A stretch of DNA of 6,211 nt. Source: Aquificaceae bacterium (GTDB taxonomy: Bacteria > Aquificota > Aquificia > Aquificales > Aquificaceae). The stretch covers positions 1 to 6,211 of the forward strand of contig JALWEK010000227.1 in assembly GCA_027014185.1 (NCBI GenBank), written 5' to 3'. Of the stretch, positions 1 through 6,023 are shown in pieces (position 1 is the first letter of the stretch; each line of letters starts with the position of its first letter). The notes under the pieces are model-generated. The model saw only the letters and a program-made list of their open reading frames with translations. It had not been told where the DNA came from and did not search any database. Made by a program: the position numbers and the translations under genes.

Positions 1-567
1 GTGTTTGGGCTGGGGTATCTCCCTTCCCTCGCACCAGGCTCTCGTCTGGTCCTCGAGCTCCCTTATGGCCTTCGCCCCTGCTCCGGAGACCGACTGGTAG
101 GTGGCAACCACCACCCTGCTTATCCCCGCCTCGTCGTATATGGGCTTTAGAGCCACGACCATCTGTATGGTGGAGCAGTTGGGGTTGGCTATTATCCTCT
201 TCCTGTCGAAGAGTTTTATGTCCTCGGGGTTCACCTCGGGCACTATCAGGGGAACGTCTGGGTCCATCCTCCAGGCGGAGGAGTTGTCCACCACCACGGC
301 CCCGTCCTGGGCGAACTTGGGGGCGTACTCCTTGCTTACGGAACCTCCGGCGGAGAAGAGGGCTATGTCTATTCCCTTGAAGGAAGGTTGCTTGCTGAGG
401 GCATTAACTTCGTACTCCTTCCCTCTCAAGGTGAGTCTGGTCCCCTCGGAGCGCTCAGAGGCAAAAAGAAGGAGCTCATCTACGGGAAAGTCTCTCTCTT
501 CGAGAACTTTGAGGAAGGTCCTTCCTACCTCGCCGGTTGCCCCTACGATCGCTACCCTGTAGCCCAT
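1..567 (-). CDS. asd: Aspartate-semialdehyde dehydrogenase, N-terminal 189 residues (cut by window edge)
   Basis: This cytoplasmic enzyme reduces L-aspartyl-4-phosphate to aspartate 4-semialdehyde with NADPH, the branch point toward lysine/diaminopimelate, threonine and methionine. The reading frame is not in the supplied list of open frames because it has no stop inside the window; I read it from the complement. It starts MGYRVAIVGATGEVG, the Rossmann dinucleotide-binding loop (residues 9-15). It continues with FSAGGS (71-76), DNSSAWRM (94-101) and NPNCST (128-133), where Cys131 is the expected catalytic nucleophile, then SGAGAKA (161-167). The family is usually about 340 residues, so roughly 150 C-terminal residues lie beyond the left edge. 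The ATG at 567 is chosen because the Rossmann strand begins only three residues later. No Shine-Dalgarno site sits close to it. The gene follows the hydrolase gene by 31 bp and may have its own promoter. The family call is firm; only the expression mode is uncertain. Confidence 0.96.
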   Translation of the reverse strand, partial: MGYRVAIVGATGEVGRTFLKVLEERDFPVDELLLFASERSEGTRLTLRGKEYEVNALSKQPSFKGIDIALFSAGGSVSKEYAPKFAQDGAVVVDNSSAWRMDPDVPLIVPEVNPEDIKLFDRKRIIANPNCSTIQMVVALKPIYDEAGISRVVVATYQSVSGAGAKAIRELEDQTRAWCEGREIPQPKH

Positions 568-575
568 GGGATATG

Positions 576-581
576 ATTATA
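576..581 (-). promoter_or_regulatory. Candidate -10 element of asd (TATAAT)
   Basis: On the minus strand a perfect TATAAT lies with its last base 8 nt before the asd ATG. A start of transcription 6-8 nt downstream would fall on or within about two bases of the ATG, giving a leaderless or nearly leaderless message. This agrees with the lack of a Shine-Dalgarno site before asd. A hexamer 17 bp upstream (GGGTAA, overlapping the stop of the preceding gene) is a poor -35. A chance match in AT-rich spacer cannot be excluded. Confidence 0.4.
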
Positions 582-586
582 TCGCC

Positions 587-597
587 GGATCTGATCC
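587..597. repeat. Short inverted repeat GGATC-T-GATCC in the hydrolase-asd gap
   Basis: Two perfect 5-bp arms around one central base occupy much of the 31-bp gap and sit 5 bp upstream of the candidate TATAAT of asd, in what would be the -35/-10 spacer. That is a classical position for a repressor or activator site. The one-base centre makes it a poor RNA hairpin and no U-run follows, so it is not a terminator. With arms this short, chance is a serious alternative. Confidence 0.3.
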
Positions 598-598
598 T

Positions 599-1480
599 TT
601 ACCCTCCCGAGTGTATCCAGTCAAGTATCTTCTCCACAACCTCAGTGTCTTTACCAAAGAAGCCGTGGTAGGTCAGGCCGAAACAGGGGTTGTCCGTGGG
701 CTCGGAGCCTCCCTCCACGGTGATGAACTCCTTTTCCTCGGCCCTCAGCTTCTGGAAAACCGTCCTGGCCTGAGGGTAGCTCGAAGATACACATCCGTCC
801 AGTCTGTGGTGAACGAACAGGACTCTCCTGTTAGCTCTCTCAAAGCCGGTACAGCTCATAAAGTCATCCGTTTCTGAAGGGCAGTAATCCATGAAGTGCG
901 GGTCCGATGCAACGGTGGCTGTGAGAACCGCTCCACTTACCTCCGGAATTCTACCTGCGAGGTATGCGACCGAGATGGTCCCCCTGCTCGTCCCTATCAG
1001 GTAAAACTCCTCCACGCCGAAGGCGTCCTTCAGCTCAGAGATAAGATTTTTGATGTCCTCGTAATGCTCCTCTGAGATCCTGTAGGCGCTTGCAACTATC
1101 TTGGAGTTTCTGGCGGTGAACCGCTCCTTGATGTCCTGCGGCACATCGACCAGGACGACCAGGTCTCCCCTCCGGGCGAACCTGAGAACGTTCCTCGCAA
1201 GGAAGTTGTTGCTCACCCACACGCTATTTAGGTAGTTCCTCTTCTTCTGACAGAAGCTTTGGTGCTTCCCAAAGTGACAGGTACCGTTCCCTCCCGGAAA
1301 GAGTATGAGGGCGTTTTTGAAACCGGAGCTTTCCTTTCTGTGAACGAGAAGGTAGTTGAGCCTGGTGTCTCTAGTTTCAACGGTCTTTATTTGAACGCTG
1401 TAGCCCTCGGCAGATAGCGGCTTGAAGCCCTTTGGAGAACACGAGAGCAGCAGAAGGATGGAGAGGAGTAGGTAGAGCAT
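599..1480 (-). CDS. Lipoprotein alpha/beta hydrolase, serine esterase-like
   Basis: This 293-residue protein begins with a hydrophobic segment ending in the lipobox LLSC, with Cys14 the lipidation site, so it should be exported and membrane-anchored. The rest reads as an alpha/beta hydrolase. FPGGNG (61-66) is a plausible oxyanion-hole loop, GTSRG (163-167) is the nucleophile elbow with Ser165, and a strand before HHRLDG offers Asp228. His272 in YHGFFG completes the triad, in the order and spacing normal for the fold. Six further cysteines (68, 77, 200, 210, 230, 266) could form up to three disulfides, fitting an oxidising compartment. The substrate is unknown; esterase, lipase or peptidase are all possible. 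Its ATG comes 4 bp after the peroxidase-like gene's TAA with no Shine-Dalgarno site, so translation is probably coupled. The fold and triad are seen directly; the role is not. Confidence is high for the gene, moderate for catalytic activity. Confidence 0.88.
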   Translation of the reverse strand: MLYLLLSILLLLSCSPKGFKPLSAEGYSVQIKTVETRDTRLNYLLVHRKESSGFKNALILFPGGNGTCHFGKHQSFCQKKRNYLNSVWVSNNFLARNVLRFARRGDLVVLVDVPQDIKERFTARNSKIVASAYRISEEHYEDIKNLISELKDAFGVEEFYLIGTSRGTISVAYLAGRIPEVSGAVLTATVASDPHFMDYCPSETDDFMSCTGFERANRRVLFVHHRLDGCVSSSYPQARTVFQKLRAEEKEFITVEGGSEPTDNPCFGLTYHGFFGKDTEVVEKILDWIHSGG

Positions 1481-1484
1481 GGGG

Positions 1485-2801
1485 TTATTGTACCGGGAGT
1501 CCGCTTGGGACCCTGTCGGGTATTACTTCGTGGAGCGTGTAAACCTTGGGGCTGGTAAGGGAGCGAAGGAAGGCTATGAGGTAGTCTATCTCCTCCTCCG
1601 TCAGTTCTACGGGTTCTATGTCGAGGGTTGAGAGTATCTGATTTATGGTGGCTTCGTCATTCTTCAGGGTGGAGGCAAGCTCCGGAGGGAGTCCGTTGGC
1701 TATTGGGTCGTAGTTCCTAAGGTGCCTCTCTGGATCAAGATGGTGGAGAACCGCCTCCCTGAGGTCGTTGTAAGCTCCGTTGTGGAAGTAAGGTGAGGTT
1801 ACCGCCACGTTCCTGAGAGGGGGAGTTCTGAACTTGAACTTGTCCTCTTCCCTTCCGCTAACGTTGTACCTTCCAAGGTCAAGTCCGTTTGCGTTCTTCC
1901 CGGGACCGAACTGGGGAACTCCTATGTTGTGGAACTTCTGATCTGTAAACAGCGTTCCGCTGTGGCAGGTGTAGCATCTTGCCTTTCCGTAGAACAGGAT
2001 GGCTCCCCGCTTTGCCTCGTAAGAGAGGGCGTCTTTATCCCCTCTTAGGTACCTGTCCCATGGACTATCGGTCAGGGTAAAGGCCTCTATCTCGAACTCG
2101 GCGATAGCCCTTCCAAAGTCCACAATCGTGTATTCCCTGTCTCCGAAAGCTCTCCTGAACATATCCCTGTATTCCTGTATTGATAGAATACGGTTCATCA
2201 CAGCCCGCCATATCTGTGTAAACTGGTCGTCGTCTATGAGGGCGAGCTCGTTTTGTGTGCCGTCCGAGGCGGTGTCTCCTCTTCTGCCCCTCATCTCGTC
2301 CCTTGAGGTTATGGGAAAGATCGCCTGCGCCTGTAGGACGCTTTCTATACCCTGAGGTAGCTGGCCGCCCGCGGGTGTGAGCAGCTCCCCGTTTTCAACC
2401 TCAACCCTTGCGTCCCAGAACATGGTCTTCCAGTCCTCGTGTCCTCTGTTGAATATCTCCGGTGCGTTTCTGGGGATGAAGGGCCTTCCCGCACCGGGTC
2501 TTCTATCGAGGCACTCGCCGCTACCTTTGGTTCCTACCGATAAAGGCAGGCAGTCTCCAGTCCCGAACCTGGGGTCGTGACAGGTCGCACATGCCATGTC
2601 CTTGTTGCCGCTGATTATCTTGTCGAAGAACAAGGCTCTCCCCAGAGCCACAATGTCCGGGTTTGTCTGGGGTTTTTCTATGGGTTTTAGGTCGTGTTTC
2701 TTTATTATCGCACTCAGCTCTGCGTCCAGGGAGCCCTCTCCTCCGCAGGAGAAGAGGGTAAGGAAAAACAGGAAGGAGAGGAAAGGACGAGTGCGGAGCA
2801 T
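1485..2801 (-). CDS. Di-haem cytochrome c peroxidase / MauG-family lipoprotein
   Basis: The 438-residue product has a signal peptide ending in the lipobox LFSC (Cys19) and two haem c motifs, CATCH (71-75) and CYTCH (276-280), the layout of bacterial di-haem peroxidases and MauG. FWDAR (128-132) supplies the Trp129 expected between the haems. Gln159 and Glu169 have the same 10-residue spacing as the active-site Gln/Glu pair of Pseudomonas CcpA. About 20 extra residues separate Trp129 from Gln159. RTPPLRNVAVTSPYFHNG (325-342) is the family's C-terminal signature. Two ligand positions differ: Thr91 stands where CcpA has its distal His, and His354 where CcpA has Met and MauG has Tyr. Cys84 and Cys97 may pair. 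I prefer the ATG at 2801 over a GTG at 2819, because the GTG would add six polar residues and overlap the preceding gene. The ATG lies 1 bp after that gene's TGA, so coupling is likely. It may detoxify H2O2 or oxidise a partner protein; sequence alone does not decide. Confidence 0.94.
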   Translation of the reverse strand: MLRTRPFLSFLFFLTLFSCGGEGSLDAELSAIIKKHDLKPIEKPQTNPDIVALGRALFFDKIISGNKDMACATCHDPRFGTGDCLPLSVGTKGSGECLDRRPGAGRPFIPRNAPEIFNRGHEDWKTMFWDARVEVENGELLTPAGGQLPQGIESVLQAQAIFPITSRDEMRGRRGDTASDGTQNELALIDDDQFTQIWRAVMNRILSIQEYRDMFRRAFGDREYTIVDFGRAIAEFEIEAFTLTDSPWDRYLRGDKDALSYEAKRGAILFYGKARCYTCHSGTLFTDQKFHNIGVPQFGPGKNANGLDLGRYNVSGREEDKFKFRTPPLRNVAVTSPYFHNGAYNDLREAVLHHLDPERHLRNYDPIANGLPPELASTLKNDEATINQILSTLDIEPVELTEEEIDYLIAFLRSLTSPKVYTLHEVIPDRVPSGLPVQ

Positions 2802-2802
2802 A

Positions 2803-3975
2803 TCAGGATGGACAGTCACATGGAACTTTTTCTATGTAGAGGGCATCCACTGTTTCAGTTCCGGTGCAGGCATCCGGAGGTGCACTTGCTGATCTGTTTG
2901 TAGGAGTTGTAGTGTTAAACGTTATACAGAAGTCATTTATTGTGGTCATCCATACTTTGTATTGGTAATATTGATTATCTTGATTATCCAAAATGCAATC
3001 GCTAACGTAGAAAGGGCTTGTATTAGGATCTAATGTGGTTCCTTGGGTCTGATAAACATCCTCAGTACCACCGTTAGCCGTGAAAGAGTTCGAAAGGTTC
3101 GAAAAATCAAAGTACCCAGCGAACAAAGATGTTGTACTGCTGAGCCCTTGGATATTAACGTTTCTAGAAAGCAGATCAATATCCAAACCTATGTAGTGAG
3201 GTGGACTATTTAGATTATTGAGCTCTTCCACATACCATCCTATAGCTTGGTTAAAGGTCTGGTCATTGATGATGCCTCCTACTGTGTATTCTTTTGTTAC
3301 ATTGATATTACAGAAACTATCATAATTATATTCCCTCACCTCCCATATACACACCCACCAATTTTGGAGAGGTCCTCCATCAATGCTCACATCAACACGG
3401 GGAACTTGTGTTATAAAAGAAGCCAAGACTGTTCCTAAACCTGTATCTCCTGAAGCACTCCCTAGCGCCGTTGCAAAAGCATCAACCAATCCTCTGCTTG
3501 CCCATCCACAACTAGATTTATTAGTTTTTTTCGTGAGGGTCACATCATAGGTATAGGTTGTAGTTGTAGATGTAGCTGGATCTGTTACTTCAACTGTAAC
3601 CGTACCAGAGATCTGATCTCCTGAAACATTACCGTCAAAGTTCACCGTTACATTATTGCTATTTAAGGTTTCTCCATTCACTTGACCAGTAAATGTGCTC
3701 CCGCTAACAGTTCCACTATAATTTCCACCCCAGATGTATCCGGCCACCCACGCTTTCCCACTTAATTGAGCACCGTTCTGGTTTATCTCCAGGCAGATCG
3801 GTCCTTTGCCTTGCCCAGTCTGTAAAGCTCCGATCTGCACTCCCACTACGGTATCACCTTGTACTACACCAGTATATTCTCCAACCCAGACTCCTGATAC
3901 ACTCCCCCCGTCATCTCCCCCGCACCCGACGAGTGCAAGAACTGCCGATGATAAAAGAAGAGATCTTCCCTTCAT
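2803..3975 (-). CDS. Lipoprotein of unknown function, Trp-, Tyr- and Cys-containing
   Basis: I do not recognise this 390-residue protein. It starts with a short signal peptide and lipobox LVGC (Cys18), then a Gly/Asp-rich tether. Residues about 26-150 are Gly/Thr/Ser-rich with alternating hydrophobic positions and repeated SGT/SGS-like turns, suggesting a beta-barrel or beta-sandwich, ending in a Thr-run (TSTTTTYTY). Residues about 155-390 hold most of the aromatic residues, including NWWVCIWEV (205-213), and a Cys-rich tail (CDC at 386-388). There are nine Trp and, after the lipidated Cys, nine more Cys. The start is the ATG at 3975, with GGGAGG 8 bp upstream; a GTG at 3984 shares a base with that site and is rejected. 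The middle of the gene is clearly more AT-rich than its neighbours. It is the first gene of a tight set with the di-haem enzyme and the hydrolase, so it could be a partner or substrate of the former. This is inference. Confidence 0.88.
   Translation of the reverse strand: MKGRSLLLSSAVLALVGCGGDDGGSVSGVWVGEYTGVVQGDTVVGVQIGALQTGQGKGPICLEINQNGAQLSGKAWVAGYIWGGNYSGTVSGSTFTGQVNGETLNSNNVTVNFDGNVSGDQISGTVTVEVTDPATSTTTTYTYDVTLTKKTNKSSCGWASRGLVDAFATALGSASGDTGLGTVLASFITQVPRVDVSIDGGPLQNWWVCIWEVREYNYDSFCNINVTKEYTVGGIINDQTFNQAIGWYVEELNNLNSPPHYIGLDIDLLSRNVNIQGLSSTTSLFAGYFDFSNLSNSFTANGGTEDVYQTQGTTLDPNTSPFYVSDCILDNQDNQYYQYKVWMTTINDFCITFNTTTPTNRSASAPPDACTGTETVDALYIEKVPCDCPS
2971..2988. repeat. 9-bp perfect tandem repeat, two copies
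   Basis: TTGATTATC occurs twice head to tail. On the coding strand it is GATAATCAA twice, encoding DNQ-DNQ (residues 330-335 of the lipoprotein). It is in frame, so a gain or loss of a unit would not break the gene. It probably arose by slippage. Confidence 0.75.
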
Positions 3976-3983
3976 GACACTCA

Positions 3984-3989
3984 CCTCCC
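3984..3989 (-). promoter_or_regulatory. Shine-Dalgarno site that fixes the lipoprotein start
   Basis: GGGAGG lies 8 bp before the ATG at 3975, an ideal distance, and its last G is the first base of the GTG at 3984. A ribosome bound here cannot start at that GTG, so the ATG is the true start. It is the clearest ribosome site left of mqnC and marks the head of the three-gene lipoprotein unit; the two genes behind it have none. Confidence 0.8.
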
Positions 3990-3997
3990 AACCTAAT

Positions 3998-4034
3998 GTG
4001 TATTTAATTTGTGCTTAGGATAACAAATTGTTAA
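3998..4034 (-). promoter_or_regulatory. Probable promoter region of the lipoprotein/di-haem/hydrolase unit
   Basis: The 72-bp gap before the lipoprotein gene is the longest in the window and strongly AT-rich on this stretch. TTAACA (4034-4029) and TTGTTA (4026-4021) resemble -35 hexamers, and TTAAAT/TAAATA around 4007-4001 resembles a -10. No pair has both good hexamers and a 16-18 bp spacer, so I cannot name one promoter. The call rests on composition, gap length and the strong ribosome site that follows. Confidence 0.3.
4021..4033. repeat. Inverted repeat TAACAA-A-TTGTTA upstream of the lipoprotein unit
   Basis: Two perfect 6-bp arms flank one central base, 45-58 bp upstream of the lipoprotein ATG and overlapping the -35-like hexamers. 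This is the shape and place of a dimeric regulator's operator. The stem is too AT-rich and the loop too small for a useful terminator, although it also sits 14 bp past the stop of the preceding gene. Confidence 0.4.
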
Positions 4035-4047
4035 GGGAATTTTCACC

Positions 4048-4905
4048 TCAGAAGGAGGTATCTATCGGGAAGCCCCCGCAGTTGGTCCCCACGGCCCTCC
4101 CGTGACCGCAGGAGGTGTAGCTGACTGTAGCGCTGAACTCCTCGGAGGGAGCGTTAAAACAGCTCGCCCTTATCTTTATAGTCCCCCTGGCAGGGGTGTT
4201 CGCGTCCGGGCACATACCGGACTCCCAGTTTTTGACCTCGAAGAGGTATTTGTAAGATGGAATGGCGCGGCATCTCAGCGTTCCGTTCCAGACTCCCCTG
4301 TCCCACTCCCAGGGGTTTAGGGGTCCCTTCGGGGCAAAGGAGAGGTTCTCGGCTTCACAGGAGTGGCCGTAAACCATCCAGTAGTATCTCTTGAATATGT
4401 ACCTGTTCGTGGCTGGCGCGTACTCGGAGTCTATATCGAGGGCGTAGTAGTCGTATCCTCTGCTCTTTAAAGGTTCTCTGGAGCATCCGGCCGGTGTGAA
4501 CACCCCCGTGCACAGGTCTCCCCCGCTCCTTGGGTCGCCCTCGTTGTTGTCCCTCACGCTTATCTTTCCCTCGAGCTCAAGCTCATGGGCCGGGAACCCA
4601 CATCTTATGTGGTACGTAGCCCCCACGGGGAAGCCGTCCCCGTCCCTGTCGGTGGGATCTCCCTCAACGCTCGCGGTGCAGCCTCTCCTTATCTCCTCCA
4701 GCCTCAGGCCCAGGCTGTGCCCTATACGAAGCTCAAGGCGGATGGCCGGGACGTAGTACTGAACGGAAGAGATGCTGTACTGGAAAACTCCGCCGAAGTT
4801 GGTCATGAAAACGACCCTGTCGAAGGGAACCTGCCGGGGCTGTGCAAACAGAAAACCAAGGGCCGAAAATAACAAAATCCCTCCCGAAGAAAGCCTGGTC
4901 ACCAT
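4048..4905 (-). CDS. Secreted cysteine-rich protein of unknown function
   Basis: I do not recognise this 285-residue protein. A basic start followed by a hydrophobic stretch ending FLFAQ predicts a type I signal peptide, cut near residue 21, with no lipobox. The mature part has ten cysteines (76, 102, 132, 141, 183, 212, 232, 249, 266, 276), an even number that suits up to five disulfides in the periplasm or outside the cell. DPTDRDGDGFPVG (83-95) resembles an Asp-rich calcium-binding loop. It is aromatic-rich, with YYWMVYG (174-180) and NPWEWDRGVW (197-206). No catalytic motif is visible. The ATG follows the mqnC stop by 2 bp and lacks a well-spaced ribosome site, so it is probably coupled to mqnC; a GTG is the next codon and could also serve. 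Co-transcription with a quinone gene may be only positional. G+C content is like that of mqnC, so it does not look newly acquired. Confidence 0.82.
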   Translation of the reverse strand: MVTRLSSGGILLFSALGFLFAQPRQVPFDRVVFMTNFGGVFQYSISSVQYYVPAIRLELRIGHSLGLRLEEIRRGCTASVEGDPTDRDGDGFPVGATYHIRCGFPAHELELEGKISVRDNNEGDPRSGGDLCTGVFTPAGCSREPLKSRGYDYYALDIDSEYAPATNRYIFKRYYWMVYGHSCEAENLSFAPKGPLNPWEWDRGVWNGTLRCRAIPSYKYLFEVKNWESGMCPDANTPARGTIKIRASCFNAPSEEFSATVSYTSCGHGRAVGTNCGGFPIDTSF

Positions 4906-4907
4906 CC

Positions 4908-5993
4908 TCAGTCGAACCTTCTAACTATCCTGTAGTAGGTATCCCTCTGGGCTGGGATGAAGCCAGCGTCCCTTATAGCCTGGACCATGTCCTCAACCTT
5001 TGGTATGCTCACCTTGAAGTCCGTGGAGGATATGACGTTCTCCTCGATCATAACCGAGCCAAGGTCGTTGGCCCCGAAGTGAAGTCCCACCATGCCCACG
5101 GGCATCGTCTGGGTAACGTGGGAGCTCTGGACGTTCTCGAAGTTGTCAAGGTAAATTCTCGAAAGGGCGAGAACCTTAAGGTAATAGACGCTCCCCGCGG
5201 GCTCCACGAAGTCGAGCTCGGTGTTTCCCCTCTGGAATGTCCAGGGTATGAAGGCCGTGAAGCCTCCCGTCTCGTCCTGAATTCTGCGGACCCTCTCAAA
5301 ATGCTCGATTATGTGCTCGATGCTCTCGAGATGCCCGAACATCATCGTCGCTGTGGTAGTCATCCCGAGCTCGTGGGCCGTCCTGTGGACCTCCTCCCAC
5401 TCCCCGACCGAGCACTTACCCGGAGAGACCTTGTCCCTAACCTCCTGCGAGAGTATCTCTGCCCCGCCCCCCGGAACGGACATCAGGCCCGCCTCCTTGA
5501 GCCTCCTGAGAACCTCCCTGATGGGGATCTTCTCCAGTTTGGAAAGATACACTATCTCGGGAGCGGAGAAGCAGTGGATCTGAACCTGTGGGAACCTCTC
5601 CCTTATTGCAGAGATCATCTCCTCGTAGAAGCTGAGGGGAAGATCAGGGTTTATCCCTCCCTGCATCAGGAGGGTGGTCCCGCCCCAGTCCACGAGTTCT
5701 TGAACTTTATTGAGGATAGTGTCGAGCTCGAGGGTGTAAGCGTCGGGATCGCTCTTCCTGCGGTAAAAAGCGCAGAACTTACACCCCGCTATGCAGACGT
5801 TGGTGTAGTTCACGTTCCTGTCTATCACGAAGGTGACCACGTTGTCGGGATGCTTTCTCTTCCTCACCAGATTTGCCAGCATGCCTAAGGTTGTGAGGTC
5901 GGAGTTCCTGTACAGCTCCAGAGCTTCCTCGGGCGTTATCCTCTCTCCGTTTATGACCTTATCCTTTATGTAATCTATAGAAATCGTCCTCAT
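4908..5993 (-). CDS. mqnC: Cyclic dehypoxanthinyl futalosine synthase (radical SAM)
   Basis: This cytoplasmic radical-SAM enzyme cyclises dehypoxanthinyl futalosine to its spiro product, a middle step of the futalosine route to menaquinone. The 361-residue length is normal. NYTNVCIAGCKFCAFYR (62-78) holds the CX3CX2C motif (Cys67, 71, 74) for the 4Fe-4S cluster that cleaves S-adenosylmethionine. LMQGGINPDL (109-118) and SVPGGGAEIL (172-181) are conserved parts of the barrel in the MqnC/MqnE/CofG-H group. The end, IPAQRDTYYRI (346-356), matches MqnC better than the related aminofutalosine synthase MqnE. The ATG has GGAGG 8 bp upstream. No other mqn gene is visible, so the pathway is scattered or lies outside the window. 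The gene is followed after 2 bp by the secreted cysteine-rich protein gene. Family assignment is strong; the choice of MqnC over MqnE is from remembered motifs. Confidence 0.94.
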   Translation of the reverse strand: MRTISIDYIKDKVINGERITPEEALELYRNSDLTTLGMLANLVRKRKHPDNVVTFVIDRNVNYTNVCIAGCKFCAFYRRKSDPDAYTLELDTILNKVQELVDWGGTTLLMQGGINPDLPLSFYEEMISAIRERFPQVQIHCFSAPEIVYLSKLEKIPIREVLRRLKEAGLMSVPGGGAEILSQEVRDKVSPGKCSVGEWEEVHRTAHELGMTTTATMMFGHLESIEHIIEHFERVRRIQDETGGFTAFIPWTFQRGNTELDFVEPAGSVYYLKVLALSRIYLDNFENVQSSHVTQTMPVGMVGLHFGANDLGSVMIEENVISSTDFKVSIPKVEDMVQAIRDAGFIPAQRDTYYRIVRRFD

Positions 5994-6001
5994 GCCCTTT
6001 T

Positions 6002-6006
6002 CCTCC
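6002..6006 (-). promoter_or_regulatory. Shine-Dalgarno site of mqnC
   Basis: GGAGG ends 8 bp before the mqnC ATG and supports that start. Together with the lipoprotein's site it is one of only two strong ribosome sites in the window, each heading a close-packed gene group. A TAAAAT at 6023-6018 could be a -10 for mqnC, but no -35 partner is convincing. Confidence 0.75.
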
Positions 6007-6023
6007 GGTTCAGGAAGATTTTA

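Noticed and set aside
101..562. A 153-codon plus-strand open frame at the left end
   Set aside because: The minus strand of the same stretch encodes aspartate-semialdehyde dehydrogenase with all expected motifs; this frame is its shadow.
2802..2819. GTG at 2819 as start of the di-haem enzyme
   Set aside because: It would overlap the lipoprotein gene by 17 bp, has no ribosome site and puts six extra polar residues before the signal peptide; the ATG at 2801 gives a normal lipoprotein signal.
3247..3438. Small plus-strand frame inside the AT-rich lipoprotein region, considered as a separate foreign gene
   Set aside because: It has no ribosome site, its peptide is low-complexity, and the minus frame is open throughout with a signal peptide and a good start.
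3976..3984. GTG at 3984 as start of the 390-aa lipoprotein
   Set aside because: Its first base belongs to the GGGAGG ribosome site, which is correctly spaced for the ATG at 3975.
4021..4047. A terminator behind the secreted cysteine-rich protein gene
   Set aside because: The only inverted repeat is AT-rich with a one-base centre and is not followed by a run of T on the minus strand.
4842..5888. A 348-codon plus-strand open frame opposite mqnC
   Set aside because: It is antisense to a clear radical-SAM gene, its peptide resembles no family, and open antisense frames are expected in G+C-rich genes with strong third-position bias.
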